Assembly: GCF_030272615.1 (NCBI RefSeq)
Contig: NC_081412.1
Location: 104,458,796 to 104,522,795, forward strand
Length of the DNA stretch: 64,000 bases
Origin: Cryptomeria japonica
Lineage: Eukaryota > Streptophyta > Pinopsida > Cupressales > Cupressaceae
Direction: 5' to 3'
The position numbers and the translations under genes are program-made. Position 1 is the first letter of the stretch. The number at the start of each line of letters is the position of its first letter. The notes under the pieces are model-generated. The model ran no database searches. It saw nothing but the letters and a program-made list of their open reading frames with translations, and was not told where the DNA came from. Of this stretch, positions 1 through 11,464 are shown in pieces.

Positions 1-13
1 GTCCTCGCGGACT

Positions 14-142
14 CCACTATGTGTACGCACAGTGGAGGGCCGCGCGGCGCCCACTGTGTGCACACACAGTGGAGCCGCTTTCAGCTCCCACTGTGTGGGC
101 ACACAGTGGTGCCGCGGTGCCCACTATGCGCTCACACAGTAG
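14..142. repeat. Array of four 22-bp near-palindromes in 5' LTR
   Basis: Units at 14-35, 51-72, 88-109 and 121-142. Each starts with CCACTGTG or CCACTATG and ends with CACAGTGG or CACAGTAG, so each can form a hairpin with an arm of about 8 bp. Unit starts are 37, 37 and 33 bp apart, with GC-rich spacers. The short open frames crossing this DNA (19-273 and 21-242) are by-products of the repeat, not genes. Confidence 0.85.
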
Positions 143-443
143 CGCGTGGCCCAAAACGTCTCCCTTCCTCCACTGCCTACAACAACAAAAAAACGTGGCC
201 GCCTTTGGGGTCTTCGGCCCAACAAGAATTTTTGACTGTTAAAAAAAATAAAAATATAAGGGTTAAACCCTAGCCCGGATGGGGCTAGGGCAATTCGGTT
301 TTAAAAATAAAAATATTAATTAGTTTAGATATTATAAATGTGAGAAAATTAGAACCCTAATTAGGGTTGGGGAAAAATATGGTTTAATAATTAGGAAGTT
401 AAAAATGGCTTTTGTGTTAGAGTTAAAATATTTAACATATAAG

Positions 444-445
<2 letters not shown>

Positions 446-517
<72 letters not shown>
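446..517. repeat. (TA)n microsatellite in 5' LTR
   Basis: Uninterrupted TA dinucleotides for about 70 bp. The corresponding position in the 3' LTR (about 9187-9214) has only about 28 bp. Confidence 0.9.
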
Positions 518-520
<3 letters not shown>

Positions 521-995
521 TCCATATATATATATGGGAATATGTATATGTATATATATGAATTTTGAGCATTTTGAATAAGTAATTAAATTATAAATAT
601 ATAAATATATGTATATACAAATAGGTCTATATATATATATTTATATATTCCTGATTTTAATTTGGAATAAATTATAAAGAGAAATTTAAAAAAAATGATA
701 AGATTATATAGTTATATTGGAGGATAAATTAAAATTCCTCTCCTATTTCCTTTAGTTTGATTAATTTAATAAACCTATTGACTAGGTATCTCTTGGAGAT
801 AGAATTAATCCAGTAGGTTTTCCGCAATTAAAATTAAACAATTTATCGATGCTTGGTTCGTTTCAGAATTAGCTCGAATTTAATAATGGAAATTTCATTA
901 ACGCTTGTCACAAGAGTGAACTTGTTAATTAAATTAGTATGTTTTAAAAAAAAAAATTTGTTCCTTTTTTGCCCTAAATTTTGGGCATGACATTT

Positions 996-1008
996 TGGTA
1001 TCAGAACC
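996..1008 (+). other. Primer-binding site, tRNA-Met type
   Basis: TGGTATCAGAACC lies 3 bp after the LTR end. It resembles the usual plant primer site TGGTATCAGAGC, complementary to the 3' end of initiator tRNA-Met, with one or two changes. It marks the 5' LTR boundary and sets the element's orientation. The leader from 1009 to 1148 is non-coding. Confidence 0.85.
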
Positions 1009-1148
1009 AAGTTTCCACACTAGGAGCCTTACTCACTTATGTTTCACCTTAGAATATTTTAAAATTATTTTGTTAATGGAATTTTGAATTTAAATAAATT
1101 TAATTCTAAAAAAAATAAATTAATTGTTTTGTCTTATTTCCTCCTAGG

Positions 1149-4100
1149 ATGCCTCCGTTGACGCGACAAGCTCACAAGTGCGGACGGGATCCTAGACGTG
1201 TGCGCATAGCACGCGATGAGGTAGAGAGGGAGGCATCGGTTCTAGAGGAGAACCCAGGAGCACCTCCCGAATAGCCAAATGAACCTAACCGTGACATTTT
1301 AGCAGCCATTCAGAATCTTATTGGCATTGTTCAGGAAAGGATCCCAGCAGAGAACCCTCAGGTTAGGAGTCATGACTCTGGGAGTCATAGATTTGTTGAT
1401 AGAGAATGAAGTAGGAGCTCAACTCCGATTCCTGTAGAGAGTCAAGGTGGTAATGAGCCAGAGTCAGTGCATATGCCAGGACCACCTCCAGCGGTGGAAC
1501 CAGTTTATTTTGAGAGAGCTCATCGAGATCCCGGGGATCTCATCAGGGAGGTCATGCGCCTCCAACCACCATCCTTCGGAGGTTCTACAGATGGAGTAGA
1601 GGCCGAGGCATGGCTTCTGAGTCTTGAGAGGTGCTTTGCGTTGCGTTCTTATGAGAGCAACTTGAAAGCACGTGTTGCAGTTCATCTTCTGAGAGGGATA
1701 GCCTCCACCTGGTGGAGACAGGAAGAGTACAAATGCAGATTAGTTCCTGATACACTCACTTGGGAGATATTCAAAAAGAGGTTCTGTGAGAGGTAACTAT
1801 TAGAGCACTTCAGGCAGCGTCGTATAGACGAATTTCATGATCTCTAACAAAAAGGCTTGTCAGTAACCCAGTATGAGAGTAAATTCTTTGAGTTGTTGCC
1901 ATATGTAGATTATCTAAAGGATGAGAAACTTCTTGTAAACCGCTTCATCAGGGGATTGAATGCTGGTATAGTCGGGCCTGTTAGGATGTCCGCTCCAGAG
2001 AGCCTTCGGGTTGCTATAGAGAAGGCACTGATTGCCGAGGAAATTTAGGTTAGACCACAGGACAATAGGGATCGGTATCAGAACCGAAATCCCGCACCTC
2101 AGACTTATGGATTCCAGAAACCACATTGGAAGGGGAACAACCGATATTCTCAGGGGTTCTCCAAACCCCCTCCTTCACAACAGACACCACAGAACCAGAA
2201 ACAGAAGCCTCCACAGTATCAGCAGGGCTCCAAGCCCAAGCAGTGGCAGACTCAAGGACAGAAACGTGATCAGAAAGCACAGGGGCAGTACACACAGCCG
2301 ACGGAGACTCAGCAGTCCTCCAGGGGTGGGTACAGCGGATCCAATAGGACAGGAGGTTAGGCTTTCTCTAGGCCTCAGGGTGCCCAGCTCCAGGCACGGG
2401 GTGCTTGCTTTACATGTGGAGCCATGGGGCATTTGGCGAGGGATTGCCCTCAGGGACAGGTAGCAGGGAGTCAGCGGATGGCCACTTCAGAGCTGACAGT
2501 TGGTGATATGAGCAGGTCCCATAGAGTATTCGCAGCGGTTGACAACCACCAGGCTGATCATCAGGCCACGGTTATCGAATCTTCAGGTATAATCAGAGGT
2601 AACAACGTATCTATTTTGTTTGATTCAGGAGCTACTGACTCCTTTATATCTCCATTGGTTGTGGAGCGTTGCGGGCTAGTGGCAACTAGGCAGGGTGTCA
2701 GTTGGGAAGTGGAATTAGCTTCAGGGGCTAGAGTGTCAGTGGAATCAGAGGTTAGGGCATGTCAGCTGCAGATTGGCAAGACCACCATTTTAGTAGACCT
2801 TAGAGTGACCCCACTTGGATCTTACGAAATCGTACTTGGCATGGATTGGCTTTGTGCCCATAGAGCCAAGATGGATTGCCGCCTGAAAAGGATCGAGTGT
2901 GAGGATGGTCATGGTTCGCCCATAGTTATTACCGGGATTCAGAGGCCCATGTCTCTTTGTATGATCTCCGCAATGCAGCTTAAGCGGAGCATGCGGAAGG
3001 GATGTCAACTTTTTGCTATCACGATCAGTGATAGAGAGGAAGAGGAGGAAAAAGAAACATCGCTTGATGACCATCCTATCCTTAAGGGATATTCAGATGT
3101 ATTTCCTTCAGAGTTACTGGGAATGCCTCCCCACAGAGAGATTGATTTTCATATAGACCTAGTACCAGGAGCTGAGCCAGTTTCCAGAGCACCTTATAGA
3201 ATGACCACAATTGAGCTTAATGAACTTAAAATTCAGCTTGAGGAACTTCTTGAGAAGGGTCATATCCGTCCTAGCGTATCCCTGTGGGGTGCACCAGTCA
3301 TCTTTGTTAAGAAGAAGGATGGATCTCTACGATTGTGTATGGATTATCGACAGCTAAATAAAGTAACCATCAAGAACCAATATCCTTTGCCCAGAATTGA
3401 TGATTTATTTGACTAGCTTCAGGGTGCCAAAGTCTTTTCCAAAATTGATCTGAAGTCAGGATACCATTAGTTGAGAATAGTGGAAAGTGATATCCACAAG
3501 ACTGCATTTCGCACTAGATATGGTCACTATGAGTTTACCGTAGTCCCCTTTGGACTTACGAATGCCCCAACAGTTTTTATGAGCCTCATGAATGGGGTGT
3601 TCCATACCTTTCTGGACCATTTTGTTATTGTGTTCCTCGATGATATACTGATATATTCTCGGAATGAGAAGGAGCATGAGGAGCACCTGAAATAGGTATT
3701 GCAGTGTTTGTGGGATAACTAGTTGTTTGGTAGCCTATCGAAGTGTGCTTTCTTTCGATCTAAGGTCAAGTACCTTGGACATGTTATTTCCGATGATGGG
3801 ATCTCAGTTGACCCATCAAAGATTAGGGCTATTATGGATTGGCCAGCGCCTACCAGTGTGACAGAGGTCAGGAGTTTCATGGGTTTAGTAGGATATTATC
3901 GATGTTTTATCGAGGGTTTCTCCAGAGTCGCACACTCTATTACTTCTCTTCAGTGTAAAGGGAAGAAATTTGAGTGGACAGAGAAGTGCGAGAAGGCCTT
4001 TCAGGAACTCAAGAAGGCACTTACTAGCGCTCCTATCCTTGTTGTACTAGATCCTTCAGCTGACTTCATGGTCTGTACAGATGCTTCCCTAGAGGGTTTA

Positions 4101-5915
4101 GGGGCAGTTCTTATGCAGGGTGGTAGAGCCATAGCTTTCGAGTCTAGAAAACTTAAGACTCATGAACTTAATTATCCCACTCACGACCTTGAGCTCACAG
4201 CAGTAGTGCATGCACTTGTGAGGTGGAGACACTTCCTTTTAGGACATCACTTTGAGTTGCATTCAGATCATCAGAGTCTTCAGTAAATCTTCACTCAGTC
4301 GAACCTTAATGTACGTCAGAAGAGATGGATGGAGTTTTTGTGCGAATATGATTTTGACGTTCACTACATCAAAGGAAAGGAAAATGTAGTTGCAGATGCC
4401 TTGAGTAGGAGATGTCACGAGGTTTACACCATATCCATGGGCATAGACTTGAGAGACCGTATACTTTGGAACTTGTCAGAGGATGGATGGTATGCAGAGG
4501 TTTGTTAGGTATTACGTTCTTAGTTTACTCTAGAAGGGAAATATGTGGATTATTCTTTGGAGCCCGATGGACTGTTACGCCACAGAGGGCGCATTTATGT
4601 ACCTTCCTCCGGAGGGTTGTGAGAGTTCATTGTCACGGAAGCTGATAGAGCTCCTTATGCAGCGCATCCCGGGGTTAAGAAGTTGCATGCTGACTTGAGG
4701 CAGTTGTATCATTGGCCAGGAATGCGGCAGCTCATTGTTGAGATAGTAGCTTGGTGTCTCGAGTGTCAGAGGGTAAAGGCAGAGCACCGCCATCCAGGTG
4801 GGTTGCTTCAGTCTCATGCTATACTAGAGTGGAAGTGGGATACTATATCCATGGATTTCATCATTGGTCTTCCTATGTCTTCTCGTCACCATGATGCTAT
4901 CTTGGTGATAGTTGACAAGTTGACCAAAGTAGCTCACTTTTCACCAGTTCATACTACATTCACAGCTCCAGCAGTAGCACAGGTGTTCTTGCGAGACATT
5001 GTTAGGCTTCATGGCGTACCCCGCAAGATTATTTCTGACAGGGATTCTCTTTTCACTTCTACCTTTTGGAAGTCATTACAGGCAGCTATGGGCACTAAGC
5101 TCAATTTCAGTACAGCCTATCACCCGGAGACAGATGGTCAGACAAAGAGGGTCAATCAGGTGTTAGAGGATATGCTTCGTATGTACATCATGGATCATCA
5201 GACCCGGTGGGAGGAGTACCTTCCCTTAGTGGAGTTTGCCTATAACAATGGGCATCACACTTCTTTGGGGATGCCACCCTACCAGGCATTATACGGCAGG
5301 CCTTGCAGGACGCCCTTGAGTTGGGATCACATAGAGGATAGAGTTGCTATTGGTCCTGAGTTAGTTCAGGATATGGAACAGCAGGTGGATTTGATTAGGC
5401 AGTGTCTCAGAGAGGCTCAGGATAGACAGAAGAAGTATGCCAATGCAAAGAGGATAGATCGTAGTTACCTGGTTGGAGACAGAGTTTTCTTAAGAGTGTG
5501 ACCGCATAAGAGTCCAATCCGTTACGGAAAGGGTTCTAAGCTCGCATCTCTCTTTGTAGGACCTTTTGAGATTTTGGAGAGGATAGGCCCAGTTGCCTAC
5601 CGTTTAGCTTTGCCACCTAGCCTGTCATGCATCCACGATGTGTTTCATGTTTCAGTTTTGAGAAAATATATCTATGATGAGTCTCACCTTTTAGATTGGG
5701 ATGCCTTGCAGGTGGAGTCAGACGGACAGCTAGCTTTGGAGCCCATTCGCATTTTGGCACGCCGGACATTGGCCCTTCGAGGTCGAGAGCTGGACTAGGT
5801 TAGGGTCTAGTGGGATTGTTATGATGAGGTTACAGCTTCATGGGAGGACGCAGCTCGTATGAGATCAGAGTACCCTCACCTCTTTGATGAACTCCAGGAG
5901 GAAGTTCATGCCTAG
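1149..5915 (+). pseudogene. Gypsy gag-pol polyprotein, 17 premature stops, no frameshift
   Basis: One reading frame runs from ATG 1149 to the natural-looking TAG at 5913-5915, about 1588 codons. Domains in order: Gag core about 1470-2050; CCHC knuckle [14 protein letters not shown] about 2400-2445; aspartic protease with LFDSGA about 2616-2633; RT from about 3180, with FLDD at about 3633-3644; RNase H with CTDAS about 4075; integrase zinc finger (H..H, then CLEC about 4760) and DDE core with SMDF, SDRDSLF and the E of RVNQVLED (about 4850-5165); then a remnant chromodomain about 5800-5895. Premature stops start at 1272, 1407, 1794, 1845, 2046, 2358, 3414, 3468, 3693, 3720, 4284, 4506, 4521, 4620, 5499, 5796 and 5808. 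The frame is never shifted, so the copy decayed by point mutation only. It would have made virus-like particle, protease, RT and integrase proteins; it cannot do so now. Confidence 0.93.
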
Positions 5916-5925
5916 AGGGGGAGGA
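5914..5925 (+). other. Polypurine tract
   Basis: AGAGGGGGAGGA lies directly before the TGTGAGG start of the 3' LTR and overlaps the end of the gag-pol stop codon. It is the expected plus-strand primer site and fixes the LTR start at 5926. Confidence 0.85.
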
Positions 5926-8555
5926 TGTGAGGCCTCACCTCGACTCAGTCGGACATTCAGTGGATTTTATATTTTAGACTATTATAGATACTTTATTTTG
6001 ATGCATTTTGAGACTTAGAACTTATATGATTTCAGGATTTGGATAACATTTCTATGATTTGATGATTTACTTACATGCTTTATGAGATAGAACACTACAT
6101 GATTATTAGATAGAATGAAATTGCAATGATAGATGTCGTTATTGAATTTGCAGGACTTTACTCTGAATATAGAACTATGATGTATGTTTAGTTTATGTGA
6201 ATTGGGATGAAATTGCTTATGTGAATTTGCTTGATAAAAGATGTATTCAATCTGTGCAGATGAAAATTGTATGCAAGTGATGATGTGCATTGTTATATTA
6301 TTGAATTATATTATATTTGGATATTTGGAAGTACTAATGTGTAAATTGAGATGCACAGGAAATTTACCATGTGACCATGGAAAATTACGGAGAATCAAAC
6401 CTAGACTTATGTATGTTCGTAAAGCCAGGGTTTGTCTATTTGGAGAGACAACACCCCGTTTGTGTTGTATTTTATTCGTAACAGTATATGCTGCATGAGT
6501 GTTAAGTGTTAATTAAATTTTAATGTGTAAAAATCTCAAGAGACAATTTCATGTTTTATTTTTGTAAAAGTATTTTATTAGTGTCACTTGACACATGTGT
6601 GGATTTAAATTTAAATATTTTATTTTGTCTCTTGGTGGGAAAGTGTTTAATTATAGTTTTCTTAAATAAATTAATGTGTTGTCATAAATATTTTGGGAAT
6701 ATAATATTTGGAGTGGTCAACTTATGTTTGATCCGAAAATAAACTTCAGAGGGGTTTAAAATGGGTTGAATGAACACCTAGGGGTAGTTTAATAGAGTTT
6801 CCTAAAGCCCATAAGGTATACCTAGGGATTAGGTGTAATTTTAGGCAAGTTTCTACTTTATAATGATCTTTTTAACGCTTTAAAAATTGGTTTTTTTGAG
6901 TTGAGCGAAAATTGAAAATTGAAGTTAAATCAAATCAAGATTTTTTCCTTTTGGAAGGAGAGTCTTTTTGCATTTTGCTTTCTTTCTTCTTTTTGTTTTT
7001 TTTAGAATCCTGTGAGAACTCAGAGAGTGAGCTTCTTAAGGAAGATTTTTGGGAATAGGAGGGTAATCACCCACTCTCCATTTTTGGAGACAGAAGAAAA
7101 TTTGGAAAGAAAAATAATGTTATGGAATACATAAATTGAATAAGGGTAGAAGGAAAAAGATTTGTGGATTGGGCAGCTCTTCATCAAATACCATAATAAC
7201 TTTTTGGCAGATTGAGGTTGGTTTCAATTATTATTTTTAATGTCTTCTTCTTGTTTATGTCTGGAAGTTGTTTGTATAAGAAATCTGTGTTCTGAAAGCT
7301 TATGTTTGAAAATCTCTTGGTATTTTTGCTTATGAAATGTTGTGTTTTGGGAGTTTTCTCAAGATCTCTTACTCTTGGGAGAGAAGAGGATCTTGAGGGT
7401 GGTAGCAGTGACAGCCCTCGAGTGAGAGACTCTCTTTTGAGAGCGATCACAAGGGATCTTTGTGTGACCCTTGCTGCATGGCCTGTTTGTGCAATGGGGG
7501 TCATAAGGAGGGATATAAGGCTAGAATGCCTTTGGGGGGCATAAGGAATAAGGGGTTGAGAATTCTTGATATTTTTATTGTACCATGAGGTGGCTTCTTG
7601 TTTATTTCATACTTGCAGTTCTCCTCAGGGTATTTGGTCCACTACCACCCTTTGAAAATGTTCATCACCAGAGTGTGGTGCTGTGAAAGCCAAGTTGGGA
7701 ATGTGTCTGAAAAGAATCTGTATGCATTGCTTTCTATGTGTTTGCCTGTTTGTTACCCGTCTAGGATTTGGTTCTCCGAGCTCGAGGGTGGCTACCAGTT
7801 AGCCTAGGCTAGGAGGTGAGCACTCCGTGGTCATATTTGTGTTTTCTATTATGCAGGAAAATTCAGAGGAAAGAGAATAGGAACCAAGAAAAAGACATTG
7901 AAGATTATTATTGAATATTCTTAAATTCAGTTGCAGATGTTTGTTTAAAATTGTTATAGAAATATGCCTCATTCATAGAAAAGAGAAGCAAGTTGTAAAT
8001 TGTGAAAATAGACTTGAAGTTTTTATTGTTGTGACTATTCAGAGAAACATCCTGAAAATTTGGTAGAATATCTTAGAGATGTTATTAAAAAGAAAAGCTT
8101 GTTATTTCTACTTCTGGTTTTAGAAAAAGAAAAGTTAACTTGTGTTGCATGCAAAAGCTTTATTGAATTATGGAAAAAAAAAGATTTATTTTCATTTAGA
8201 TTTTATCTATATTTCACTTGTGGCAAATAGAAGTTTATTAATGTTGGAAGATTTTAAGTATTTTAAATGGAAAAAGTTGTTTTATGTAAATATTTTATTA
8301 GAAGAAAAAAATCAATGAATTTCTTTATTTCCAGAAAAAGTATAATGTATCTTTGAATAGTATTCTAAATTGTATTTCAGTTAGCATTGATTTAAAAGAT
8401 TAATAATATATATATATATATCTGATTTAACTTAATGCTTTTCCCTTTATTATAATAGTTTAAAATTTTGCATGTAAATTCTCTGTTAAAAATATATATA
8501 AATTTATATTGAAATAAATTTCATCCTTTTAACTATGATTATTTAAGTTATGTAA

Positions 8556-8557
<2 letters not shown>

Positions 8558-8592
<35 letters not shown>

Positions 8593-8622
8593 TATATATT
8601 TATATATATATATATTTATATA
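8558..8622. repeat. AT microsatellite in 3' LTR
   Basis: A run of AT/TA dinucleotides with a few TTT and AAA interruptions, shortly upstream of the palindrome array. The matching part of the 5' LTR is outside the window. Confidence 0.8.
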
Positions 8623-8676
8623 TTATATTTTTAAAAAAAATTTAAAAAAAATTTTGGTTTCGGGTCCTCGCGGACT

Positions 8677-8879
8677 CCACTGTGTGTACGCACAGTGGAG
8701 GGCCACGCGGCACCCACTGTGTACACACACAGTGGAGCCGCTTTCGGCTCCCACTGTGTGGGCACATAGTGGACGGCCACGGCCGCCACTGTGTGGCCAC
8801 ACAGTGGGGAGCCGCTAGCGGCACCCACTATGTGGGCACACAGTGGTGCCGCGGCGCCCACTGTGTGCTCACACAGTGG
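8677..8879. repeat. Array of six 22-bp palindromes in 3' LTR
   Basis: Units at 8677-8698, 8714-8735, 8751-8772, 8786-8807, 8825-8846 and 8858-8879, with start-to-start steps of 37, 37, 35, 39 and 33 bp. The unit at 8786-8807 is a perfect 22-bp palindrome (CCACTGTGTGG followed by its reverse complement); the others have imperfect centres. Spacers are GC-rich (GCCGC, GGCAC) in an otherwise AT-rich LTR. The 5' LTR lacks the equivalents of units 4 and 5. Confidence 0.9.
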
Positions 8880-9183
8880 CGCACGGCCCAAAACGTCTCC
8901 CTTCCTCCGCCGCCTGCAACAAAAAAAAAAATGTGGCCGCCTTTGGGGTCTTTGGCCCAGCAAGAATTTTTGACTGTTAAAAAAAAATAAAAATATAAGG
9001 GTTAAACCCTAGCCCGGATGGGGCTAGGGCAATTTGGTTTTAAAAATAAAAATATTAATTAGTTTAGATATTATAAATGTGAGAAAATTAGAACCCTAAT
9101 TAGGGTTGGGGAAAAATATGGTTTAATAATTAGGAAGTTAAAAATGGCTTTTGTGTTAGAGTTAAAATATTTAACATATAAGT

Positions 9184-9217
<34 letters not shown>

Positions 9218-9699
9218 TCCATATATATATATGGGAATATATATATGTATATATATGAATTTTGAGCATTTTGAATAAGTAATTAAATTATAAATATATA
9301 AATATATGTATATACAAATAGGTATATATATATATTTATATATTCCTGATTTTAATTTGGAATAATTTATAAAGAGAAATTTAAAAAAAATGATAAGATT
9401 ATATAGTCATATTGGAGGATAAATTAAAATTCCTCTCCTATTTCCTTTAGTTTGATTAATTTAATAAACCTATTGACTAGGTATCTCTTGGAGATAGAAT
9501 TAATCCAGTAGGTTTTCCGCAATTAAAATTAAACAATTTATCAATGCTTGGTTCGTTTCAGAATTAGCTCAAATTTAATAATGGAAATTTCATTAACGCT
9601 TGTCGCAAGAGTGAACTTGTTAATTAAATTAGTATGTTTTAAAAAAAAAAAATTTGTTCCGTTTTTGCCCTAAATTTTGGGCATGACACTGTTTTGAAA

Positions 9700-9940
9700 G
9701 GTTATGTGCTAGTATGGGTCTGTCACGTGCTAACTGTTAAAATTGATGCGCTAAAGTTTGGTTTCTACGCGCTAAGCTGATGCTTCAATGCGCTAGACTG
9801 TTTTTCTGATGTGCTAAATATTTAACATTGTTTTGGACTCGGAATAAAATGCTACTGTTTGGAACAGACGTGCTAACTTGATGGTTTGATGCGCTAACCG
9901 AAATACCCTATGTGCTAAGGAGTTGTCCCCACGTGCTAAT
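9700..9940 (-). repeat. 21-bp periodic motif array, block 1 (11 motifs)
   Basis: On the plus strand the motif A(T/C)G(C/T)GCTA recurs with its GCTA at 9708, 9729, 9750, 9771, 9792 and 9813, then 9851, 9872, 9893, 9914 and 9935. Every step is exactly 21 bp except one of 38. The 13 bp between motifs look unrelated from unit to unit. Read on the minus strand (the sense of E), the motif is TAGC(G/A)C(A/G)T and translates as Leu-Ala-His or Leu-Ala-Arg every seven residues (for example LARGDNS, LAHRVFR, LAHQTIK). Whether the selected unit is DNA or peptide is unknown. Confidence 0.8.
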
Positions 9941-11464
9941 CTACCCTGATTTTTCTTTTGGTTGGTTTTTCTACAATTTTTGGATTTGATTGTGAGTTTT
10001 TCATCTTTGATGGATGATTTTCTGAAGTAATAAGTGTAAGCAGAACACAAAGAAGACAACCATTTTTGCTTAATCTAACAAAAAGTGTATGTTCTACAAG
10101 GATGTGTTCAAATCCTCAATGTTTTAATAGGTTTGGATATGAAAAACACACTTTAAAAAGACTCTTTATTCAAAGGTCATAAATAACATCATAACCCACT
10201 AGTCTTGATACTCTGTCAGCTCAAACAGCCGTGTCACCCCCTAGAGGGTGCTCATTTTTTTGCCTTTTGCCAGAAATTAACCCAAAGTGAATTGCTTCAC
10301 AATTGAGTAGTTATCTTGGGAGATATATGGTGAGTAATCTTGGGGGTGGATTCTTCCCCACCCTTGCACTATGATGTTATAAATGTCTGGTTACTGGCTC
10401 GGTTCAAAGTTTCTATTTCTATGGCTCGTAATCAGGCTTCCTGTTTGGCCGTCAGTGATAAACTCCCTCAGGAGGCTTCCCAACCTTTAGAACAAAGGCT
10501 TTACGTATCTCAAGGATACTGGGGGAAGGCTAATCACTGTGCGCAACCATTGAAAAGGACTTTCACCACTTTTCACTTTTGATTATAATGGGTTGGAGCA
10601 CTTGGCATCAAAGGCGTTTCTCACTTAGGTCGTTCCCTTCACACCGGCCATAAATGGCTTTAAGAGTTGATTTCAACTCCTTGGGAAGGGAGGCCTACTA
10701 AAGGATGTACTGCTTAAAATAAAGAAAGCTTTTAAGAGTGGTCTGGCTTTTTGGTCATCTAGTTAAGGGGAGAGCATATACCTTCCACTTTCGAAACAAG
10801 GCAAACAAGGTTCTTTTTAAGCCTTCAATTCAGTGATTTGCTAACCTCTATTTGGAGATGTTGCCCCAAAAAAGCATGGTGTTAATTTTACTTCCCCAAA
10901 TCAGTGATTATTTAATCTATGGAAATAACCGAGTCAACAAAGCAAAAAGGTTCATTTTTGGTCAACAAAGAAAAATCGGTAAGCAAAAAGGGGAATTACT
11001 TCCCTCTTTGATTGTAACAAAGCCTTTTAGGTGAGGTTCTTTCCTTTGTACAGAAAATCAAAGATGAATCCTTTTAAACACCAAAGGATGGTGAGGTTCT
11101 TTTTATTGATCTATTTTTGCAAAAAGAAATTGTTTGTCTTGTTCTTTTTAGAGCCCCAAAAATAGGTTTTCTCCTATGAAAGCAAGAAATGTTCAATTTA
11201 GTGATTATTTTTATAGCCCAAAGGAAATAAGTGAGTTTAATTCTTTTAAGAATAGAAGAAGTTTAAAAATTTAAACTAACTTAACTAAGCTAGTGAAAAT
11301 TCTAACTATCTTAAACTCTTAATGTTTAAGCTCCCATCTGCAACAATTTCTGTTAGAATACTGCAAGAAGACAAGTTGAAAATGTTAGATGTTTGGTGGA
11401 CTTCAACAAGTCTATTTTCCCATTCCCAATTACAGATTTTGGAATTTTGATTTCTGCCTATTTT
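9941..11464. other. Internal DNA of E between arrays, no gene seen
   Basis: About 1.5 kb of moderately AT-rich sequence without recognisable protein domains or the 21-bp periodicity. Open frames such as 10340-10582 are short and match nothing I know. It may be leader or stuffer DNA of element E. Confidence 0.5.

Larger units (their letters stand above)
1..992 (+). repeat. 5' LTR of Tekay-like element (last 992 bp)
   Basis: Matches 8664-9688 almost base for base and ends in ...GGGCATGACA, as the 3' LTR does. Two length differences are visible: four palindromic units here against six in the 3' LTR, and a (TA)n run of about 72 bp here against about 28 bp there. The two LTRs were identical at insertion, so these are later changes or reverse-transcription slippage. 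Confidence 0.9.
1..9688 (+). mobile_element. Ty3/Gypsy chromovirus (Tekay/Del-like), 5' end outside window
   Basis: LTR retrotransposon on the plus strand. The visible parts are the last 992 bp of the 5' LTR, a tRNA-Met-type primer site, one long gag-pol reading frame in the order Gag, zinc knuckle, protease, RT, RNase H, integrase and degenerate chromodomain, a polypurine tract, and a full 3' LTR of 3763 bp. Window base 1 aligns with base 8664 of the 3' LTR, so about 2.7 kb of 5' LTR lies outside. The Gypsy gene order (integrase after RNase H) and the C-terminal WEDAARMRSEYPHLF segment fit the chromodomain end of Tekay-type chromoviruses. The right flank (9689 on) is internal DNA of element E, so this element is younger than E. 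Lineage assignment is from motifs only. Confidence 0.9.
5926..9688 (+). repeat. 3' LTR of Tekay-like element, 3763 bp
   Basis: Starts TGTGAGGCC after the polypurine tract and ends GGGCATGACA, giving TG...CA ends. It is unusually long, as in Tekay/Del-type chromoviruses. The interior is AT-rich and non-coding, with (AT)n tracts near 8560-8620 and 9187-9214 and a GC-rich palindrome array at 8677-8879. Short open frames inside it (for example 6241-6498, 6551-6742, 7184-7544) show no recognisable domain and I do not call them genes. Confidence 0.9.

Noticed and set aside
19-273. Open frames across the palindrome arrays (19-273, 8631-8990) with CVHTQW-like repeats
   Set aside because: They are translations of the palindromic DNA, occur in several frames and both strands, and contain no known domain.
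4412-4645. Separate small gene at 4412-4645
   Set aside because: It is an off-frame reading of the RNase H/integrase part of gag-pol, which continues in the main frame through this stretch apart from stops.
1149-5915. Alternative genetic code with TAG/TAA read as Gln
   Set aside because: The element is clearly from a plant; CGA-to-TGA, TGG-to-TAG and other stops occur too, and all other elements show general decay. Transition mutations explain it.
6241-7544. Protein genes inside the long LTR (6241-6498, 6551-6742, 7184-7504, 7302-7544)
   Set aside because: Short, AT-biased, domain-free frames in a region fixed as LTR by its ends.
8677-8879. CRISPR-like pattern (short palindromic repeats at about 37-bp steps)
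   Set aside because: The array is inside an LTR of a plant retrotransposon, repeats are imperfect and only partly conserved, spacers are similar to each other, and no cas genes exist.
10340-10582. 80-codon ORF in E internal DNA
   Set aside because: No recognisable domain, no codon signal and no conserved copy in the window.
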